DNA of 64,000 nt, from NCBI RefSeq assembly GCF_042667405.1, contig NZ_JBHVAL010000001.1:496001-560000 (forward strand). The letters run 5' to 3'. How positions within the stretch are numbered: position 1 is the first letter of the stretch; the number at the start of each line of letters is the position of its first letter. The stretch comes from Arthrobacter sp042667405. Lineage in GTDB: Bacteria > Actinomycetota > Actinomycetes > Actinomycetales > Micrococcaceae. The position numbers and the translations under genes were made by a program. The notes under the pieces were generated by a model. It made no database searches. It was not told the DNA's origin and saw only the letters and a list, made by a program, of their open reading frames with translations. Of this stretch, positions 34,123-42,319 are shown piece after piece.

Positions 34123-34970
34123 CCCGGCTGAGCATCGTCCACAAGACGGCCTACAAGTACAACCGCCGTGTGACGTTGTCCTACAACGAAGCCCGGATGA
34201 CTCCGCTCACAGACGGCCAGCAAGTGGTGCTGGAGTCCTCGCTGAAGGTCTCGCCCAATCAGGCCTCCGTCAGCAGCTACAGGGACTATTGGGGAACCCG
34301 CGTGACTGCCTTCGATATGCAGATGCCGCACGAGAGCCTTGAGGTGTTGGCCACAGCGACCGTGGAAGTGCACCGCACGGAACGGGTCGCCGTCGAGGAC
34401 GACATCGTCGGGTGGGATGTCATGTCCTCCGACAAGGTGCAGGACGAATTCAGCGATTGGCTTCCGCAGTCCCGTCTCAGCGGCCCCGGTGAAGAAGTCC
34501 TTGGTATTGTTCCCGGCATTGTCGAGGGCAAAAATCCACATGAGGCGGCCTTGGCGATTTTCGCGTGGATGGCCGGAGAAATGACCTACATGAAGGGCAC
34601 CACCGGCGTGACAACCAACGCTGAACAGGCGTGGACCCAGCGCCAAGGTGTGTGCCAGGACCTGGCCCACCTCGCCATCGGTGCCCTGCGCTGCAGCGGA
34701 ATCCCCGCCCGCTATGTTTCGGGCTACATCCATCCCAGGTCCTCAGCCGGCATCGGCGAAACTGTGGCCGGTCAATCCCATGCCTGGCTGGAATGGTGGG
34801 ATGGCGAGTGGCGCAGCTGGGACCCCACCAACCACAAGCCGGCCGGCGATTACCACGTGACGGTCGCGAGGGGCCGCGACTACAGGGATGTGCCTCCGTT
34901 GAAGGGAATCCTCTCCGGCGGCGGTGGTTCAGGACTCGCCGTGTCGGTGGAGATCACCCGCCTCGCGTAG
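34119..34970 (+). CDS. Transglutaminase-family protein
   Basis: 283 residues. N-terminal beta domain (HKTAYKYNRRVTLSYNEARM) followed by the transglutaminase-like fold with the catalytic Cys in WTQRQGVCQDLAHL, His in VAGQSHAWLEWW and Asp in SWDPTNHK; triad complete. No signal peptide, so it is cytoplasmic. With the neighbouring ATP-grasp and alpha-E proteins it may cut or rearrange the peptide products of the ligase. Coupled to the upstream gene by ATGA. The nested repeat at 34981 lies directly after its stop. Confidence 0.88.
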   Translation: MTRLSIVHKTAYKYNRRVTLSYNEARMTPLTDGQQVVLESSLKVSPNQASVSSYRDYWGTRVTAFDMQMPHESLEVLATATVEVHRTERVAVEDDIVGWDVMSSDKVQDEFSDWLPQSRLSGPGEEVLGIVPGIVEGKNPHEAALAIFAWMAGEMTYMKGTTGVTTNAEQAWTQRQGVCQDLAHLAIGALRCSGIPARYVSGYIHPRSSAGIGETVAGQSHAWLEWWDGEWRSWDPTNHKPAGDYHVTVARGRDYRDVPPLKGILSGGGGSGLAVSVEITRLA

Positions 34971-34980
34971 AGAGTTTTCG

Positions 34981-35048
34981 TACAGATAAGGCCCTTAAGA
35001 AGCGCTCTTAAAGGCCCTTAAGAAGCGCTCTTAAGGGCCTTATCTGTA
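34981..35048. repeat. Nested inverted/direct repeat between convergent genes
   Basis: Outer arms 34981-35000 and 35029-35048 are a perfect 20-bp inverted repeat (TACAGATAAGGCC... / ...GGCCTTATCTGTA). Inside, a 24-base unit occurs twice (34988-35011 and 35011-35034, period 23, sharing one base). Allowing two single-base bulges, the whole 68 bases folds into one hairpin with loop AGGCCC (35012-35017). There is no T-run on either side, so it is not a standard intrinsic terminator, though it could block transcription between the convergent genes. Confidence 0.92.
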
Positions 35049-35064
35049 CACAAACTCAAGGGGT

Positions 35065-36516
35065 TTACCAAGGGGATGGCTTGTAGTCCTTCAGGAACAC
35101 CCCGTACTGGTCTTCGCCCTTTTCACCCATCACGATGGGGTCGTACACGCGGGCAGCGCCGTCCACCAGGTCCAAGGGAGCGTGGAACCCTTCTTCCATG
35201 AGGCGCACCTTGGTGTAGTGCGGGCGCTCATCGGTAATCCAGCCGGTATCGACGGCGGTCATGAGGATGCCGTCCGAGTCCAGCATCTCCTGGGCACTGG
35301 TGCGGGTCATCATGTTCAAGGCAGCCTTGGCCATGTTGGTGTGCGGGTGCCCCGGTCCCTTGTAGGCGCGGGAGAACTGTCCCTCCATGGCAGAGACATT
35401 GACGATGTATTTCCGGCGCGCTGTGGACCGCTTCATGGCGCCCCGCAGCCGGCTGACCAGTAGGAACGGCGCAGTGACATTGCAGAGCTGCACCTCCAGC
35501 ATCTCAAGGGGGTCCACCTCATCGACAACCTGCGTCCAGCTGTTGATGGTGGCGAGGTCGGGGACCAGGCCGCCGGCGTCGATGGCGGTTCCTGACTCAA
35601 TCCGTTCCAAGGATGCCGAACCGGTGGACAATGCCAGGGAAGTGATGGCGTCACCTGCCAGCACGGGGTGCTCGGTCACGCTGCTGGCCAAGGCCAACGG
35701 GTGTTTGTCGTGGGCATGGCCGAAGGTCACGAGCTCCGGACCACCGTTTGCAGCTTCCAAGGCAGCCGGAAGAGGCTCATCCTCGGCATCGACCAAGGGC
35801 TTGTAGGCATTCCCAGAGCGGCGCACGGTTTGGGCGGCGTTGTTGATGATGATGTCCAGCGGGCCGGCCTCGTTGAGGGAGTCGGTCAAGGCCATGACCT
35901 GCGCAGGATCACGAAGATCGATGCCGACGATCCGGAGGCGGTGCAGCCACTCGCCGCTGTCCTCCATGGCGGCAAACCGGCGCGCGGCGTCTTTGGGGAA
36001 CCTGGTGGTGATGGTGGTGTGGGCTCCGTCCCGGAGCAGGCGCAGGGCGATGTACATGCCGATTTTGGCGCGTCCGCCGGTCAGCAGCGCGCGACGACCC
36101 GTGAGATCCGTGCGGGCATCGCGCTTGCTGTGGCTGAAGGCTGCGCATTCGGGGCACAGTTGGTGGTAGAACGCATCCACCTGCGTGTAGTGCTGCTTGC
36201 AGATGTAGCAAGGCCGCGAACGGATCAGGTGTCCGGCAATCTCACCCGTCGTGGAAGGAGCGAGCTTGTTGCCACGGGTCTCGTCGTCGATGCGATCGGG
36301 GGCCGCAGTGGCCGTCAGGGCGATGACGGCGCGGTCGGCTTCGGCGATGGAATCGCGCTTGGTGACACGGCGGTGGCGTTTGACGGCCTTGAACATCTTG
36401 CCGGTGGCACGCCGGACTGCAATGTAGTCCGGGTGCTCTTCGTCATAGACGTGGATCGTGGTCAGAACCTTGAGGCAGGCCTGGATCTCTTCAGGCGTCA
36501 GATCGGTGGAGCTCAT
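35065..36516 (-). CDS. SDR-family protein fused to an N-terminal zinc ribbon, catalytic Tyr replaced
   Basis: 483 residues. About 100 helical N-terminal residues are followed by a four-Cys zinc-ribbon-like element, C103-x2-C106...C121-x2-C124. Then comes a Rossmann SDR domain from about residue 137 (TGGRAKIG at 146-153, NNAA in place of NNAG). Ser375 of the active site is present (VNVSAMEG), but the Y-x3-K motif is T393-NMA-K397, with no Tyr four before Lys. Domain size is much larger than ordinary SDRs. Possible roles: atypical reductase, or NAD(P)-sensing/RNA-binding protein. Convergent with the transglutaminase gene. Confidence 0.8.
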   Translation of the reverse strand: MSSTDLTPEEIQACLKVLTTIHVYDEEHPDYIAVRRATGKMFKAVKRHRRVTKRDSIAEADRAVIALTATAAPDRIDDETRGNKLAPSTTGEIAGHLIRSRPCYICKQHYTQVDAFYHQLCPECAAFSHSKRDARTDLTGRRALLTGGRAKIGMYIALRLLRDGAHTTITTRFPKDAARRFAAMEDSGEWLHRLRIVGIDLRDPAQVMALTDSLNEAGPLDIIINNAAQTVRRSGNAYKPLVDAEDEPLPAALEAANGGPELVTFGHAHDKHPLALASSVTEHPVLAGDAITSLALSTGSASLERIESGTAIDAGGLVPDLATINSWTQVVDEVDPLEMLEVQLCNVTAPFLLVSRLRGAMKRSTARRKYIVNVSAMEGQFSRAYKGPGHPHTNMAKAALNMMTRTSAQEMLDSDGILMTAVDTGWITDERPHYTKVRLMEEGFHAPLDLVDGAARVYDPIVMGEKGEDQYGVFLKDYKPSPW

Positions 36517-36584
36517 TGACCTGATTTTACAGCCTTGGGAGCCTCCGGCCTGCCTCGGGTTCTGTGAAGCTGAGGACGTGCGTC

Positions 36585-37991
36585 CTAGTGGGAGGCACCT
36601 TGCGACGCTGGGCCGGTAACCCGTGATTGGATCCCTGCAGCGACCTTTTCCGCGGAATCGCGGATGTCGGGGTCATGATGGGTGGCCGCCTTGACGGCCT
36701 CCGGCAATGCGGCCCGATGCTTGGCGGACAACTCGAGCTCGGCCTCACCGGGCTCGGGAACAATCTGGCCCTTGGCAAGAACCGTGATACCGGATTCCGT
36801 GACCTTGTATCCACGGGCTTTGTCCAGCGCGGGGTCAAGGCCGATGGCAGCACCTGCAGGGACCTTGACATTCTTATCCAGGATGGCCCTCTTAATGACG
36901 GCCCCCTCACCCACATACACCTTGTCCATCAAGACGGAGTCCTGGACACGGCTGCCTGCCGCAACGTAGGCATCGTTGGACAGAACCGAGCCTTCTACGA
37001 TGCCGCCGGAGATCACGACACCACTGGCCACGATGGAGTCCAGTGCGGCGCCTACCGTGTTGTTGCCGCCCCGGACGAACTTGGCAGGCGGGGAGATGCT
37101 CTGCCGGGTGTAGATCGGCCACTCGGAGTTATACAGGTTGAACACCGGCACGGGGGAGATGAGATCCATGTGGGCGTCGTAGAACGAATCGATGGTACCT
37201 ACGTCACGCCAGTAAGTACGGTCACGATCCGTAGCACCGGGAATGTCGTTAAGGGTGAAGTCGTAGACACCGGCTTCGCCTTGGTCCACGAAGTAGGGAA
37301 TGATGTCGCCACCCATGTCGTGTTTGGTATCCAGGCGTTCAGCATCCACATGCAACGCTTCGACCAAGGCGTCGGCATTGAACACATAGTTGCCCATGGA
37401 AGCCAGGAACTGTGAGGGATCCGCTGCGAGTCCGGGGGTGCTGGCAGGTTTCTCCACGAAGGCTGCGATCTTCTGGGGATCGTTCTGGTCCACTTCGATG
37501 ACGCCGAACTGGTTGGCCATGTTCAGCGGTTGGCGTACGGCCGCGACGGTGGCCTTGGCTCCGCTTGCAATGTGCTGCTCCACCATCTGGGAGAAGTCCA
37601 TGCGGTAAACGTGGTCCGCGCCGACCACTACCACGATGTCCGGGGCGTCATCATGGATCAGGTTCAACGATTGGTAGATCGCATTGGCACTGCCAAGGAA
37701 CCAGCTCTTGCCCACACGCTGCTGCGCCGGAACTGAGGCGACGTACCGGCCCAGCTGCGTGGACATGCGCCACGTCTCCGAGATGTGCCGGTCAAGGCTG
37801 TGCGATTTGTACTGCGTCAGTACAACGATTTTCAAATATCCCGAATTAACAAGATTGGACAAGGCAAAGTCAATTAGCCGGTAGCCGCCGGCAAACGGAA
37901 CGGCCGGTTTGGCCCTGTCCGCCGTCAGCGGCATGAGTCGGTTGCCTTCGCCACCGGCCAATACGATTGCCAAAACTTTCTTCAACGCCAT
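36585..37991 (-). CDS. glgC: Glucose-1-phosphate adenylyltransferase GlgC
   Basis: 468 residues. Nucleotide-binding signature LAGGEGNRLMPLTADRAKP, allosteric/substrate region IVVVVGADHVYRMDFSQMVE and the C-terminal left-handed beta helix for hexapeptide repeats (SVLSNDAYVAAGS, VLMDKVYVGEG) are present. The tail beyond it (about 65 residues, ending SRVTGPASQGASH) is longer than usual. It makes ADP-glucose. ATG at 37991 is preferred; a GTG at 37997 is possible. Divergent from glgA, a conserved actinobacterial arrangement. Confidence 0.95.
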   Translation of the reverse strand: MALKKVLAIVLAGGEGNRLMPLTADRAKPAVPFAGGYRLIDFALSNLVNSGYLKIVVLTQYKSHSLDRHISETWRMSTQLGRYVASVPAQQRVGKSWFLGSANAIYQSLNLIHDDAPDIVVVVGADHVYRMDFSQMVEQHIASGAKATVAAVRQPLNMANQFGVIEVDQNDPQKIAAFVEKPASTPGLAADPSQFLASMGNYVFNADALVEALHVDAERLDTKHDMGGDIIPYFVDQGEAGVYDFTLNDIPGATDRDRTYWRDVGTIDSFYDAHMDLISPVPVFNLYNSEWPIYTRQSISPPAKFVRGGNNTVGAALDSIVASGVVISGGIVEGSVLSNDAYVAAGSRVQDSVLMDKVYVGEGAVIKRAILDKNVKVPAGAAIGLDPALDKARGYKVTESGITVLAKGQIVPEPGEAELELSAKHRAALPEAVKAATHHDPDIRDSAEKVAAGIQSRVTGPASQGASH

Positions 37992-38090
37992 GGTCACTGC
38001 TCCCCGTACGTCTTCGTATCCCCCAAAAGTCCGATTTTCCGGACCCTTTCACACTAGAACACATACGCCGGAACGACTACGTTGGGTAGC

Positions 38091-39287
38091 GTGCGAATAG
38101 ACATTGTGACTAAAGAATTCCCTCCGGAAATTTATGGCGGTGCCGGTGTCCACGTTGCCGAGCTCAGCCGGGTGCTGGCGAAGCACGTCGACCTTCGGGT
38201 CAGGGCCTTCGGTGCGCCCCGCGACGCCGACTATCACGGGGCAACGGTGTCCTCGTATGCCACGCCCGAAGATCTTGGCGAAGCCAACGCTGCCGTCCAG
38301 ACGCTTGGCGTGGACCTCAGGATCGTTCCGGACATTGCGGGAGCGGACCTGGTCCACTCGCACACCTGGTACGCCAACATGGCCGGACACCTCGCTTCAC
38401 TGCTTCATGGCATTCCCCACGTGCTCAGTGCCCACAGCCTGGAGCCCCTGCGGCCGTGGAAAGCCGAGCAGCTGGGAGGCGGCTACGCGCTGTCCTCCTG
38501 GGTGGAAAAAACAGCCTACGAGGCCGCCGCTGCCATCATCGCCGTCTCGGACGGCATGCGCCAGGACATCCTCCGGAGCTACCCCAACGTTGATCCGGAC
38601 AAGGTCAAGGTGGTCCATAACGGCATCGATGTCTCCCTGTGGGAGCGTGATGAGGAAGACGACGCCGTGAAAGCGTTGGGTATCGATCCCGCCAAACCCA
38701 GCGTGGTTTTCGTCGGCCGCAACACCCGTCAGAAGGGGGTTCCGTACCTGCTTCGCGCGGCCTCGAGCCTCCCGGACGATGTCCAGTTGGTGCTTTGCCT
38801 CGGCGCCGCCGACACCCCCGAACTGGCTGCGGAGACGGCTCGTCTCATCGAAGAGCTCCAGAGCAAGCGTGAGGGAGTGGTTCTGATCGAGAGGATGCTT
38901 CCGCGCAGGGAGCTCATCCAGGTCCTGAGCCATGCCACGGCTTTTGCCTGCCCCTCCATCTACGAACCCCTGGGCATCGTGAACCTTGAGGCCATGGCGT
39001 GCGGCGCGGCCGTCGTCGCCAGCGCCACAGGAGGCATTCCCGAAGTGGTCCAACACGGCGAAACCGGCCTGCTGGTGCCCTTGGAACAGGTCACCGACGG
39101 CACCGGCACTCCGCTGGATCCGGAGAAATTCGTGGGTGATTTCGCTGCCGCGTTGAACGAGGTCGTTTCGGACCCCGCCCGGGCCCGGGAAATGGGCATC
39201 GCTGGAAGGCGCCGGGCGGAGGAACACTTCTCCTGGGAATCCATCACGGAAACCACTCTCGAGGTGTACCGCTCAGTGCTGCGGTAA
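38091..39287 (+). CDS. glgA: Actinobacterial GT4 glycogen synthase/maltose-1-phosphate synthase (GlgA/GlgM)
   Basis: About 398 residues, GT-B fold, GT4 family, not the larger GT5 enzyme of enterobacteria. N-terminal KEFPPEIYGGAGVHVAEL, donor-site PSIYEPLGIVNLEAMACG and ATGGIPEVVQHG. In M. tuberculosis the ortholog Rv1212c forms maltose-1-phosphate from ADP-glucose and is now called GlgM. GTG at 38091 (VRIDIVTKEF) matches family N-termini; TTG at 38082 is the alternative. Uses ADP-glucose from the divergent glgC product. Confidence 0.93.
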   Translation: MRIDIVTKEFPPEIYGGAGVHVAELSRVLAKHVDLRVRAFGAPRDADYHGATVSSYATPEDLGEANAAVQTLGVDLRIVPDIAGADLVHSHTWYANMAGHLASLLHGIPHVLSAHSLEPLRPWKAEQLGGGYALSSWVEKTAYEAAAAIIAVSDGMRQDILRSYPNVDPDKVKVVHNGIDVSLWERDEEDDAVKALGIDPAKPSVVFVGRNTRQKGVPYLLRAASSLPDDVQLVLCLGAADTPELAAETARLIEELQSKREGVVLIERMLPRRELIQVLSHATAFACPSIYEPLGIVNLEAMACGAAVVASATGGIPEVVQHGETGLLVPLEQVTDGTGTPLDPEKFVGDFAAALNEVVSDPARAREMGIAGRRRAEEHFSWESITETTLEVYRSVLR

Positions 39288-39308
39288 CAAAAGTTCCGCC
39301 AAATAGTA

Positions 39309-39346
39309 CGACGGCGCCGCCCCCTTTGGTGGGGACGACGCCGTCG
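39309..39346 (+). terminator. Hairpin terminator after glgA
   Basis: CGACGGCG (39309-39316) pairs with CGCCGTCG (39339-39346), with inner CCCC/GGGG pairing and a short loop; CGCTTTAAC follows. Confidence 0.75.
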
Positions 39347-39409
39347 CGCTTTAACTCGTTGAAATCCGGAGAATTCCCCGACTGTTCACCGAACGGTACG
39401 GCAACACTG

Positions 39410-41509
39410 CTAGCGGGACTTTGACGCTTTCAGCGCCAGCAGGGCTTTCTCGTCGGCAGGGGCGCTGCCGCTGGCGCGCTGCTCGCGGAAGTATTGGCGT
39501 GCCTCGTCCTGACGCTCCACTTCAGCCCCGGTGGCGATCCGCGCCCGGAGGTGCTCAGGGCCGTAGCCAAAGGCATCCACCAAGTCCACTGCATGTGGCC
39601 GGATCTTGACCAACAGCCGGTTGATGTAAGTGCCTACTGTCCGCCCACGCTGCATGGAAAGCCGGCCGTTCATCAGGTACCAGGACAGGTGCTTCTCAAT
39701 GAGGGACAGGCCAAAGAGGTCACGCAACCAGGTCAGCACCTGCTTGGTTCCCTCATCCGGGGCCTGGGCCAGGGCTTCGGTGAACGCCTCCCATTGGAGC
39801 AGTTCCGCGTGGGCCTGGGCTGCTTCGATCAGTTCGTGCTGGTGTTGGTTGAAGAGCGCTGCCGCCTGGTGTTGGGGGAGCTTGTTGGCACCCTTCAACG
39901 CCGCTCCGACTTCGGCAACCATCGATTGGACGCGGTCCGCGAGCAAGGTCCGCTGGCCTTCTTCGTCACGCAGGGCCAAGGCCGCCTTCTGAACCGAACC
40001 GTTGTCCGCCACGAACTGGGCTACCTGTCGCAAGCCGGTCCGGTGCAAGGCCACGCCGGCGGCCTGGTCCACGACGTAGCGGGCCAGCACGCCAAAGTCG
40101 GCGCTCCGGAATTCCTTGGCGTAATCGGCAAGGAGCCGCTTGGCCACCAGTTGCAGCAGCACCGTGTTGTCGCCTTCGAACGTCACGTAGACATCGAGGT
40201 CTGCACGGAGCGAAGCGAAGCGGTTCTCAATCAGGAACCCAGCGCCGCCGCATGCTTCGCGGCATTCCTGCAGGGTGTCCAGTGCATGCCAGGTGCTCAG
40301 GGGCTTGAGGGCTGCCGCGAGCGTTTCCAGGTCCTGGCGGTCGGCGTCGGTATCATGCGCACCGGAGAACACGTCATCGAACTTCTGGAGCAATTGTTCG
40401 TGGGCGAAGCTTGCAGCGTACGTGGTAGCCAAGCGGGTGAAGAGCCGGCGCTGGTGCCTCTGGTAGTCCAGGAGGACTTCTTCATCCGTGGCGGAGGAGG
40501 CATTGAACTGCCGGCGCTCAGTGGCGTACTGGATGGCCGTTTTCAGTGCCACCTTGCTGGCGGCAACCGCGGCACCATCCAAGGAAACCCGCCCTTGGAC
40601 GAGGGTACCCAGCATGGTGAAGAAGCGTCGTCCCGGGCTTGCGATGCTGGAGGTGTAGGTACCGTCGGCAGCGACGTCGCCGTAGCGGTTCAAGAGGTTG
40701 GTGCGGGGGATCCGGACATCGGTGAAGTGAAGGCGGCCGTTGTCGATACCGTTGAGTCCGCCCTTGATGCCATCGTCTTCGCCGCCGATGCCCGGCAGGA
40801 ACTCCTTGGTGGCCGGATCACGGATTTCCACGTAAAAGGCGTGGACGCCATGGTTGACGTTCTTCGTAATCAGCTGGGCGAACACCACCGCAGCGAGACC
40901 ATCATTGGCCGCGTTGCCGATGTAGTCCTTCCATGCAGCGCGGAAGGGAGTGTTGATGATGAATTCCTGGCTGGCGGCATCGTAGGTGGCGGTCGTGGCG
41001 ATGCTCGCGACGTCCGAGCCGTGACCGGTCTCCGTCATGGCGAAGCAGCCGGGAATCTCCAGGCTCATGATGCCGGGCAGCCACTTGTCGTGGTGCTCGG
41101 CAGTCCCCAGGTGCATGACGGCGGAGCCGAACAGTCCCCACTGCACGCCCGCCTTGATCTGGAGGGAGGGGTCTGCCGTGACCAGTTCCTCGAAGCCGGC
41201 AATATTTCCGCCGTGGTCATCCGAGCCACCCAGGCGCTTCGGGAAGGCGCGGTGGACAGCGTTGTTGTCCACCAGGAATTTCAGCTGTTCGAACACGCGG
41301 GCACGGTGCTCGGTGTGCTGCAGCCCCTCGATCTTCTGCACAGCGGGGTTGCCGGCCACCTCTCGTGCCTGGTGCCGGATTTCCGCCCATTTGCCGAGGA
41401 GCTGCTTACCCAGAGCCGCGACATCGACTTTCGGTTCGGCGGCAGTGGCGGCGTCCTCGCGGCCTGCCGGCTTGTTGGCCGATGAGGCCCGGTCCACTAC
41501 TTCAGTCAT
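39410..41509 (-). CDS. Large acyl-CoA dehydrogenase (FadE5/ACOX-like)
   Basis: About 699 residues. Contains the acyl-CoA dehydrogenase core with FAMTETGHGSDVASIAT and GRVSLDGAAVAASKVALKTAIQY, GGAGFLIENRF and a long C-terminal helical extension (about 200 residues more than a standard dehydrogenase), as in acyl-CoA oxidase-like/FadE5-type enzymes. It introduces the double bond in the first step of fatty acyl-CoA oxidation with FAD. ATG at 41509 has AAGGAATC upstream; the open frame continues further but without support. Downstream of the TetR gene on the same strand. Confidence 0.88.
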   Translation of the reverse strand: MTEVVDRASSANKPAGREDAATAAEPKVDVAALGKQLLGKWAEIRHQAREVAGNPAVQKIEGLQHTEHRARVFEQLKFLVDNNAVHRAFPKRLGGSDDHGGNIAGFEELVTADPSLQIKAGVQWGLFGSAVMHLGTAEHHDKWLPGIMSLEIPGCFAMTETGHGSDVASIATTATYDAASQEFIINTPFRAAWKDYIGNAANDGLAAVVFAQLITKNVNHGVHAFYVEIRDPATKEFLPGIGGEDDGIKGGLNGIDNGRLHFTDVRIPRTNLLNRYGDVAADGTYTSSIASPGRRFFTMLGTLVQGRVSLDGAAVAASKVALKTAIQYATERRQFNASSATDEEVLLDYQRHQRRLFTRLATTYAASFAHEQLLQKFDDVFSGAHDTDADRQDLETLAAALKPLSTWHALDTLQECREACGGAGFLIENRFASLRADLDVYVTFEGDNTVLLQLVAKRLLADYAKEFRSADFGVLARYVVDQAAGVALHRTGLRQVAQFVADNGSVQKAALALRDEEGQRTLLADRVQSMVAEVGAALKGANKLPQHQAAALFNQHQHELIEAAQAHAELLQWEAFTEALAQAPDEGTKQVLTWLRDLFGLSLIEKHLSWYLMNGRLSMQRGRTVGTYINRLLVKIRPHAVDLVDAFGYGPEHLRARIATGAEVERQDEARQYFREQRASGSAPADEKALLALKASKSR

Positions 41510-41556
41510 GTTGATTCCTTCTTTGGTTCCGATAACTGATGAGTCATTTGCTGCTG

Positions 41557-42258
41557 TCATGTGGTGGCCTTCAGCTGCGGGGCGATGCCCAGGCACAACC
41601 AGTCGGTGATTTGTCCGGCCATCGCCGCCTGGTCCGGCTTTCCAGCGCCTGCTGGACTTCCGAGCCACATCTCGCCGGCGTTTCGGACCAAACCTATGGC
41701 CGCGGTGGGCCAATAGACGATTACCGCTTCCTTTTCGCCGCCGAGATGCTCACGCATGGGCGTGGCGATCATCTCGGTGATCTGCTCGAAAAAGTTCCCC
41801 AGTGCACCGGACGCCGCGATGGCATCCTGCGCGGATGCTTCACCCGGCGTGAGCCTTGTAATGAACGCGTAGACGTTGGGACTCGACTCGGCCATTTGCA
41901 GGTATGCAGACACCATGGCATACAGCCCTTCGCGGGGTGTTTGCGCGAGCTGGGCAGCTTCCCGCATGCGGCGCTGCATTTGCCCCAGGACCACCTCACC
42001 CATGGCCTGTTGGAGGCCGGCCTTGTCACCAAAATAGCGATAGAACACCGACTTGGATGTGCCCGCGGCGCCGGCGATGTCCTCCATGGAGGCATCACTT
42101 CCGAGTCGGTGGACTGCCTTCCGCGCCGCCTTAATGAGTTCGCGACGCCGCTCTTCACGATGGGACTGCCAGCGGGAGGCCCGGCCGTCAATCGCGGCGG
42201 AGGCCTCGCCCGGGGGAGCCTCTGCGGCGGTAGGGAATTCCTGTTGGGGGCTGTTCAC
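41557..42258 (-). CDS. TetR-family transcriptional regulator of the fatty-acid module
   Basis: About 233 residues. TetR helix-turn-helix (MEDIAGAAGTSKSVFYRYF, near residue 60) preceded by 50 extra residues, then a helical ligand domain. GTG at 42258 directly abuts the palindrome at 42259-42289, so a leaderless transcript is probable; an in-frame extension upstream would cross the operator and is rejected. Encoded between the dehydrogenase (same strand) and the thiolase operon (opposite strand), it most likely represses both and itself and is released by an acyl-CoA ligand (inference from family). Confidence 0.86.
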   Translation of the reverse strand: MNSPQQEFPTAAEAPPGEASAAIDGRASRWQSHREERRRELIKAARKAVHRLGSDASMEDIAGAAGTSKSVFYRYFGDKAGLQQAMGEVVLGQMQRRMREAAQLAQTPREGLYAMVSAYLQMAESSPNVYAFITRLTPGEASAQDAIAASGALGNFFEQITEMIATPMREHLGGEKEAVIVYWPTAAIGLVRNAGEMWLGSPAGAGKPDQAAMAGQITDWLCLGIAPQLKATT

Positions 42259-42289
42259 GATACCCAGCGTATCAGGTACGCTGGGTATC
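42259..42289. promoter_or_regulatory. Perfect 13-bp inverted repeat, probable TetR operator
   Basis: GATACCCAGCGTA (42259-42271) and TACGCTGGGTATC (42277-42289) separated by TCAGG. Lies in the divergent promoter between tetR (start 42258) and the thiolase gene (start 42320, with GAAGGAGA upstream at 42308). Size, symmetry and position fit a TetR-family operator controlling both directions. Confidence 0.88.
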
Positions 42290-42319
42290 AGTAACTGGCA
42301 TTGATCGAAGGAGACAAGC

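Noticed and set aside
34981..35048. Calling the nested repeat an intrinsic terminator or a transposon end
   Set aside because: No T-run on either side and no transposase or target-site duplication nearby; kept as an unexplained repeat.
39494..41485. 663-codon open frame antisense to the large acyl-CoA dehydrogenase
   Set aside because: Codon-bias shadow; the dehydrogenase on the minus strand has clear motifs and a ribosome site.
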